Both the position numbers and the translations under genes were made by a program. The notes beneath the pieces were generated by a model. It was given only the letters and a program-made list of their open reading frames with translations. It had not been told where the DNA came from and searched no databases. From Mytilus galloprovincialis (taxonomy: Eukaryota; Mollusca; Bivalvia; Mytilida; Mytilidae), in NCBI RefSeq assembly GCF_965363235.1, contig NC_134847.1:50964805-51028804 (forward strand): DNA of 64,000 bases, given 5' to 3'. Below are positions 47,601 to 56,600 of the stretch, piece after piece. Position 1 is the stretch's first letter. Each line of letters opens with the position of its first letter.

Positions 47601-50600
47601 ACTTTGAAAACGTAATTATGTTAGAAACATGTGTGCGCATAGCCGTTTGTGTCGTTTGTTTTAGAAAGAAATATACTCTGAAATATATTCTTTGTTGCCC
47701 GTGTTTGGACATAAAAATGGATATAAATCTTTAATAATTAATGTAAATGAAAGGATTACGATAAGGAATTGTAATGATAAGACAAATCATTAAGTATATA
47801 TAAAAAGATATAAAATCAACAGTAATAACTTTTGAACGAACAATTTTCGGGTCATAGTACAATGGAAAATTCGCAATGGACTATTGGCGGACGTCTCAAA
47901 CATCATGCATCGGTAAGGCCAGACAAAACTGCCTTTACCATACGTCCTGCTAAAGGCACAAGAGATGTGATCTCATGCCATGAGATTTATGAACAGAGCC
48001 TTTCATTTGCTGCGGGTCTTTTCCAGAAAGGTTTACGTAAAGGTAACACAGTTGGAATATCTTTCTTTAACAGCAGACAGTGGCTTATTGCAACTTTTGG
48101 TTGCCAAATAATTGGTGCTATTCCTTTTCACTTCAAATTTAGATCAGAGGACGGAAAGGAAGTTATACAAATCTTGCAAATTCTTGGAAATTGTACAGCA
48201 ATTATTCTAGATTCTAATGAGAAGACCAATAATAAATTTATTGAGGGGCTGGTAAACTCGACAAATGACAAGGAGAAAACAGTGCTGTCTCATCTGAAAT
48301 GTGTCATTTGCGAGGGTTTAGAGAATGGACCTATCCAATGCATTAACTTTACCGATGTTTTAACATTGGGTTCCGAATTCGACAAGTCATGTCTTCCTGA
48401 AACTTTCCCAGACGATGTGATAATTTATCTAACAACTTCCGGATCAACTGGTTTACCGAAACTGGTACCGAAGACTCACATCCAGCTCCTTGATTATGGA
48501 GAAGGAGCTGTATTTGCATGTGGAATGACTGCAGATGATGTGTTCTTCAATGACCGACTTTTTGACTGGCTAGGTGGCTATCCCGTTGTATATTTAGTTA
48601 GTGGGTCCACCCATGTCACCTTATTAGACCAATTTACCATTGGAAGTTTTTCGGATATATGTGATTTTATGTGGCAAGTAATGGAGAGCGAAAAATGTAC
48701 AGTTTCGAAAATGTTGCCATTGTTCATCTTCGAACTGCTAAAACGAGAGAACCCGACTTATCGATTAAGAATTATCGATACCAGTGGTCTACCTGTTCCT
48801 GCGAATTGTGCTGAAGTTCTAGGTAGATTTTGTGATGAGTTCGTTTCTCATTACGGCTCGTCAGAGATGAATTTCGTATCCTTTAAGCACGTCAAAAGTC
48901 AATCAGAATTTTCAGATTACTGTGTTGGCAAGCCTTTACCTTGGATTGAAATGAAAGTTGTAAATAAGAATGGAGAAACTGCTGAGAAAAACGAGGATGG
49001 AGAATTATTTGTTCGCAATAAGAAGAGTTTCAATGGCTACTTTGGAAATCAACACGAGACAGACAAATCTTTTGATGCAGACGGATGGTTTCGAACAGAC
49101 GATGTTGCTTATATGAACGAAGAAAGCGAATATGTTGTACACGGTAGATGTTCTGACATTATTCTATGTTATGGGGCTCCTTTAAAGCCGTCAAATATAG
49201 AAGCTGTTATGATGAAACATCCGGGTATTACTGAAGTGTGTGTTTTGCGGATAAGTGACCCGATATCATTTCAAAAACCCTGTGTATGTGTTGTTCCAAA
49301 AGATGACATTACGCTAACAGTAGATGAGCTAGAAGCATTCGCTTTACAAGGTGCAATTAATTTGAAGGCAATGTTAATAAAAACACAAAAGTATGTTATA
49401 TTTGAGAAATTTCCAAAAACTGTTACTGGTAAACCGAATCGAAAGGAAATTCTTGAAATAGCTGAGCAACGATTACAATTTTAGTACAGATATATGATGA
49501 CAACGCCATACTTACGAAAATCTGGGTGTGGAAAAATAAATATGCATACCGGTATATTAATATAAGTATCGCATAAACATGATAAAGCCACAAAAATAGT
49601 ATTACTTTTGTTAAATTGTTCTATCCATTTGGTGACAGAGTTCACGGTATCTTTCCATTAGCAGTCCTCTAACTGTCTGATCCAACACATTAGCCAAATT
49701 ATACTTTGCATACAAACATGTTTTATTGAAAAAAAATAAAAAGAGAGAATATTAGTGTTTAAGTTATTTAATCATAGTACGTTCTTATATTGTTATTCAT
49801 GGGTATTGAAAACGTTTTTTTGGACATATATTTTCACAAGCTTTATATGATAATAATTCACAATATATACATATAAACAAAATACACCAGATAATTAAAG
49901 TAAGAAAATATAGCAACAGTTGGAAACAAAACCGTATAAAATAATGTTATGTTTTCAATTTCTTAAACATAAAGTACATCTGAACTTTTTTTTATCTTGG
50001 CCATGCAATGTCCTCAAACTTTTGAAGATAAAATTGAGAAATGGAAATAGGGAATCTGCCAAAGAGAAAACAACCCGACCAAAGAGCAGAAAACAGATGA
50101 ATGCCACCAATAGGTCTTTAACACAATAAAAAAGTCTCGCACCGGGTTTGTCTATAGTCCGAGTAAATTGTAAGGTCCTATCACAGTTATTTTTTGCAGA
50201 AGTGTGAAGAGGAACCTTGTGACTGAATATCTATCGCCAGTAAACATGTCTAACCCCCAGTACATTCAGAATGTGCCTGTTTCAGAAACGAGATTAGTGG
50301 TTGATGTTTGTTGCAATTGCTGTATACCATATTTGCTTATCGTTTATTGTTTTGTACATTAATCAGGCCGTCAGGATTCTCGTTTTAATTGTTTTACATT
50401 TGTGATTTTGGTACTTTTTATAGCTTACTATGCGGTATGTGTTTTGCTCATTCTGGAGGGTCGTACCCAGTGACCTATATTTGTTATTACTGCTTCTGGA
50501 TAGTTGTCTTATGGGCAACTGTGCCACATCTTCTTATCTGTATACTTACTTCATATCCTGATTTTGAAATAAAACGGAATAACAAATGGAAGTTTTTAAA

Positions 50601-53600
50601 GCCCTTCAATTGCACGGTCGGTAATTAAACGGACGACTACATGTATGGGCGTGATATATCAACTTATACAACATAACTACTTACACATGGAAAACTCAAA
50701 AAGCGAAAGAAAGTCCATTGTATTGTTGTCTTCATTTGAAATTCACGTTGAAACCTTAGACATATTGCAAAAATGTTCTTCAACCTGTTAGTTTAAGACG
50801 GCCACAAAACGGGTTTCCGTGAAATTATCTTTAGCGTTAGATACCGATCAGGATGTATATGTGCATAAAATATGTATATATATATCTCAATAACAAATCA
50901 AGAATACTGAAAATTTGTGTTAACGCATGCGGAAGAATATCTCAAAAACATTTTGCAACAAATGCAGGAAAATATGAATGCCTACTCAAGTTTAATCATC
51001 AGAATAGTAGAAAGAAAGATATACAAATAGACGAAAATTATATATATAAATGTTATACAAATATAAATATATATATATTAACAACACACCAGAGTAAATA
51101 AATTGATAACAAAAACATATCTACAGTCTCTGCTGATAACAAATGATTATATCACTACATTGTCAATATAATAGTTATTACGGTGAGTTTGAATTCCCCA
51201 GTGTCATTTATATATTCATCCTCAACATAAGACAAGTGTGTGTGACCATCCACCAGAATTTTCGGTCATTCGATTTTCAGTACTTCAGTACTTTGATTAA
51301 CTTTATCAAAGGCGCCTAAAAAAATGTGGGCGAAAGATCGTTTACTGTGCTATGCGCATGTAGCTGTCTAGCACCAAACAACATCTGTTTCATTTGCAGT
51401 GGTACCATTGTCAAAATATACTAACATGAAATATTTATTCATGGCTGGTTAATCTTTTCCTTAATCTGTACGCACTTTCATAATCATATTAAACTTGTAA
51501 ATTTTGTACAATGGTAATTGTTACCTTTTCGAGAAGGCTACCTTCGGCTTTTATCTGCTCTTTGGTTGGGGTTGTTGTCTTTAAGACTTATTTCCCATCT
51601 CAATTTTATCAATGTCAGATAATGTCATTAAAATCTGACAAGAAATGAAGGCATAAGAATGCTTACATGACTGGGCGTACGATTAAATAGAAAAGATATT
51701 TAACCCAGAAGTTATTCATGGGCCCGTTAATCATTGGTTGTCTTTTGTTGCTATTTATCATATTTGTTTTTCGTTTATTGTTTTGTAGGAATTTAGGCCC
51801 TTGTTTTTTTCATTTGCATTTGCCATGTATCGGGCCTTTCATCACTGACTTTACGGGTTTTGCTCGTTGTAGAAAGTCGTATGATCACATTTAGTTTCTT
51901 TAACCCTCATCATTTGATCTCTGGTGCATAATTGTCATATTGACAATCATACAAATATGCACTAAAAAAATCAAAACACGCCTTTGCTTGCGTAAATTTT
52001 CCATTAATACTGACAAAAGTGAAAAACAAATGCTATGTATTCCTGATATTGTACATGCAGTTCTGAAGATTATTTTGAGTTAAACCTGGTTTCATAGCTA
52101 GCTCAACCTCCTACTTGCATAACAGATGTTTTATTTGGCCTTGCCTCCTCAGTCATGATCCATAGACAACCGTTCTATTGACTTAACCTTTCATATAGTT
52201 GTAGCCATTTTTATGCCCCACCTACGATAGTAGAGGGGCATTATTCTAGTCTGTGGGTCCGTTCGCCCGTCTGTTCGTCCGTCCGTTCGTTCGTTCCTCC
52301 CGCTTCAGGTTAAAGTTTTTGTTCAAGGTAGTTTTTGATGAAGTTGAAGTCCAATCAACTTGAAACTTAGTGCACATATTCCCAATGATATGATCTTTCT
52401 AATTTTAATTTCAAATTAAAGTTTTGACCCCAATTTCACGGTCCACTGAATATAGAAAATGATAGTGCAAAGTTCAGGTTCAAGTTTTGGTTCAAGTTTT
52501 TGGTCAAGGTAGTTTTTGATGAACATGAAGACACACCAACTTGAAACTTAGTACACATGTTCCCTATGATATGATCTTTCTAATTTTAATTCAAAATTAA
52601 AGTTTTGACCCAATTTCATGGTCCACTGAACATGGAAAATGATAGTGCGAATCCGTGTGCTATGAACACATTCTTGTTATTTTAACTTTTGTAATATACT
52701 ATAATAGTAAGATGCAACCGAAACATATCTCTGAATCGTTGTTTTTTTTAAATAATTATATACAGGCACGTATTTTTATAAAAAAAAATTATTCCAGTAA
52801 AAGAATCATTTCGTCTATAATTTCTAAGGATATAATATTTCTTACATTTTTAGCTCACCTGACCCAAACGGCCAAGTGAGCTTTTCTCATCACTTGGCGT
52901 CCGTCGTCGTCGTCCGTCGTCGTTAACTTTTACAAAAATCTTCTCCTCTGAAACTACTGGGCCAAATTTAACCAAACCTGGCCACAATCATCATTGGAGT
53001 ATCTAGTGTAAAAAATGTGTCCGGTGACCCAGCCAACCAACCAAGATGGTCGCCATGGCTAAAAATAGAACATAGGGACAAAATGTAGATTTTGGCTTAT
53101 AACTCTGAAACCAAAGCATTTAAAGCAAATCTGACATGGGGGTAAAATTGTTTATCAAGTTGATATCTCTCTGCCCGGAAATTTTCAGATGAATTGGACA
53201 ACAGGTTGTTGGGTTGCTGCCCCTGAATTGGTAATTTTAAAGAAATTTTGAAGTTTTTGGTTATTATCTTGAATATTATTATAGATAGAGATAAACTGTA
53301 AACAGCAAAATGTTCAGCAAAGTAAGTTCTACAAATTGATATGTCAAACATGACCAAAATGGTCAGTTGTCCCCTTAAGGAGTTATTGCCCTTTATAGTC
53401 AATTTTAAACAATTTTCGTTAATTTGGAAAATTTTTGTTTTTACAAAATATTTTCCTCTGTAACTAATTATAAAGGTCCAAGTTCATTACAGATAGAGAA
53501 AATTGTAAGTAGCAAGAATGCTCAGTTAAGTACCTATAAACACATCACCATCACCAAAACACAATTTTGTCATGAATCCATCTGTGTCCTTTGTCTAATA

Positions 53601-56600
53601 TGCACATAGACCAAGGTGAGCGACACAGGCTCTTAAGAGCCTTTAGTTTCGATAGTTTTCCATTTTTTCTTCTTCTTTATAGGTGCTGCCTAACATTGAT
53701 TGTGACCACTGTGTGATTCGAGCCCGTTACAACCCTCATAAACCGGGAGAAACAATTTTCTATCAATGTGCTGATATCAAAATCAAGAAATCTGATGGAT
53801 TAACGCAGACCCCACCAATGTCTCTTCCTCCATTGTCACAGAGCCTCGATCCGGAGTATAGAACTGTCAGAAAGAAGATGGATGTATTGAGACACAGAAA
53901 CAGGTTTGGACCAAAAATGGACAAACAATATGTTTTTGGACTATCATATAACCCATTTGACAAAGCTATAGTAAATTTTATGAACATTTCGTTAACAACA
54001 GGTTACCCTAAATACTTCGACGGAGTCGATTTGATAATTATTGAATCTAAATTAAAAAATGATGTTACAAAGCGAAAATCTGTTACCAGGGAAACCGAAA
54101 AGATTTTTGGTTACATATGTGCCGCTATTGGTGCCATTAATTCAAGGGGGAATTATGTTGGACTATTTCATGACGAAAAATTGGACGATGACTTAGCATT
54201 CAACTTCATGGAAATAAGCCTACATGGGGGAAATACTGAGTTTTACCCAATAAAAAGTCTAAAAGCACCAATCAATGCCATTCTACCATATTCCAATGGA
54301 AGCTTCTATACTTTCTCAATTGCAGAGGGATCGGATGCCGGTAAGTAACGCTGTGTAGTATAATTCTGTTGTAATTATTGCTGATAAGAACACCTTGAAT
54401 ATTCACAGTTTCATCATTAAACAAACTGCTTATGGAAGCCGGATGCAGCAAATTTCGTGTTTGCACAATTTTGCCTTCGCTTTTACCAGAAATTGCTTAG
54501 TTTGCTGCTTCCAGCTTCTACAACTTTTACAATTATCCAAAACAATTTGTAATTTATTTGTCTTGAAATTTGGTTCAAATTGATCAACAAGCTAAAAAAA
54601 TAATTTGTCTAGTAGTCTGAATAACTTTCAATGATTTGGGGAAATATTAAATGGAGAATCGTGAAATATATCTACAATACACCTTAGGTAGTACGTTTAC
54701 TCTTTTAGATATATCTACATATTTTTTTTATTTCACTTGTCCATTCTATCTAGTTCTTACTTGCAGAACTTAAATATTGAGTGCATTGTCGTTCTCGATC
54801 TAAATTGTTGATACTTGATACAATCAATCCAATTAATCTATCAATCAATCGTTTGTCACTATTATGACACTAAGAACATAAAGTCCGTGCATATTGTGTG
54901 TTCTGGTTCTTAATGTATAAACAGAGCGCATGCATGATGTTGGTATTACATGATCCGCTTAAATCAGTTTTGATTCAGGAGCGAGTCATTAAATTGGACA
55001 AAACATAAAAGATTGACTTAAAAACTAAAGCTTGAATAATGCGAACTCAATTAAACAACTGGGAATAGTGATGTGTTTTGAGAGTTTTGGAAGGGCTAGT
55101 GATTAATCATTATCTAGATATTAATGTACTATTTCGAAAAATAATGAATCGCTAATGCTGTGCTTGCACGACATATTGGAAACACTTAAAGTATGTCAAT
55201 GAGCAAACGAAACTTTGCAGTTTTAAATAACATGATTTTAACCAGTTTTTAAACGGTAATGTTTTATCGTGATCTCGAATTAGAAAAAAATATTTTCTAA
55301 TGTTTTGTGTGTCCCCTTACGGCTTCCGTACTAATGACTGTCTAATAAAGGAAACTGTATTTTTAATTTGACTGTGAGATGTGGGGTTTAGTTTTGTTTT
55401 AAGATTTTAGCATGTCATTTTTAGCAGTATCATTCCACTCCGAATAAATTTTCATGGAGTCGATTTTTTTATTTCTATAAAGGTTATATTTAGGGCATTT
55501 GAGAAGTGTTTTTTGTTCTCTATCTCATTACAGAATTTTCAGTACCTTTGATCTCTAGAGATCTTCAGATGTCTACCCTTTTCTGTTAAAAGAGTGTGTT
55601 AGCTTCCTATTATCTCATATATTCCATTCACTTTGTAGGAGACTATGCATTTGAATTAGGAACATTGATATTTCATCCCGACCATAAGGATTATGACCCA
55701 TGGTATCAGTATACACCAATTGTAAAGACACAGGAGAATTTATATATAAACTTCCAGTGGGCAGAATATGATCCAATCAGACATTTGGTTTATGTTTTGA
55801 TGGGAAATGAAAATTCACCAGATCGTTTACAAGCTAGATTGTATATCTTCAGTGCATTCAACACGTAAGTATTTTCTGGCTATATATTTTCACATAAAAT
55901 CTGATTTATTTATTTTAGTCCAAGGCAGGTTCGTGGGGTTGTTTGAAAAATAAAGATTGTGCCATTTTTCATTTCAAATGCACGTTGCACGTACACAGAA
56001 ACTCTAGGCTCTTGAAGTTGTTTGAAATATTTTGCCAAGTTACATTTCAAAAACACGATGCACGTGCACACGCACAGTGTTAGAGAGAAAAGAAATGACT
56101 CAAAGAACAACAATGCCATGTATAGCATCTAGGCGCACTCATAAATTGTACCATTTTGATGTTTGACAAAGAAATTAAAGGATATATTTTTTTGTCCATA
56201 TGACCATTATGATTTAAAAGTAATGTCTGGTCTGTTCATGTTAAAAGTTGGAAAAATATTTTTGATGTGTTCTTTTTGAAGTTTTATAACGGAATAAGGT
56301 CATTTTGCATTTGTTTGGTAACTTGAATTAACTCTATGTATGATAATCCAATGACATATACAGGCTATACAACCAGTAGACACATAAAATTGATATTTTT
56401 CCTGAAACAACTCATATTTTTTTTCTTAAAAAAAGACTTCCTATCTTAAATAAGCATATATAGTATATTGTATATATTTTTTTCTTCATTATTTCAGTTT
56501 GCAAGTCTTAAGGTTTCCTTGTGTAATTAGCGTTCTTACAGAGAATGGGTTCACCATTAAAGGATTCAATTGCTTAGTGTTTGTAGTGGAATTAGTTTAA

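Noticed and set aside
47832..47861. Ten-residue N-terminal extension of the acyl-CoA-synthetase-like protein
   Set aside because: It begins with TTG; the first ATG at 47862 gives a normal N-terminus.
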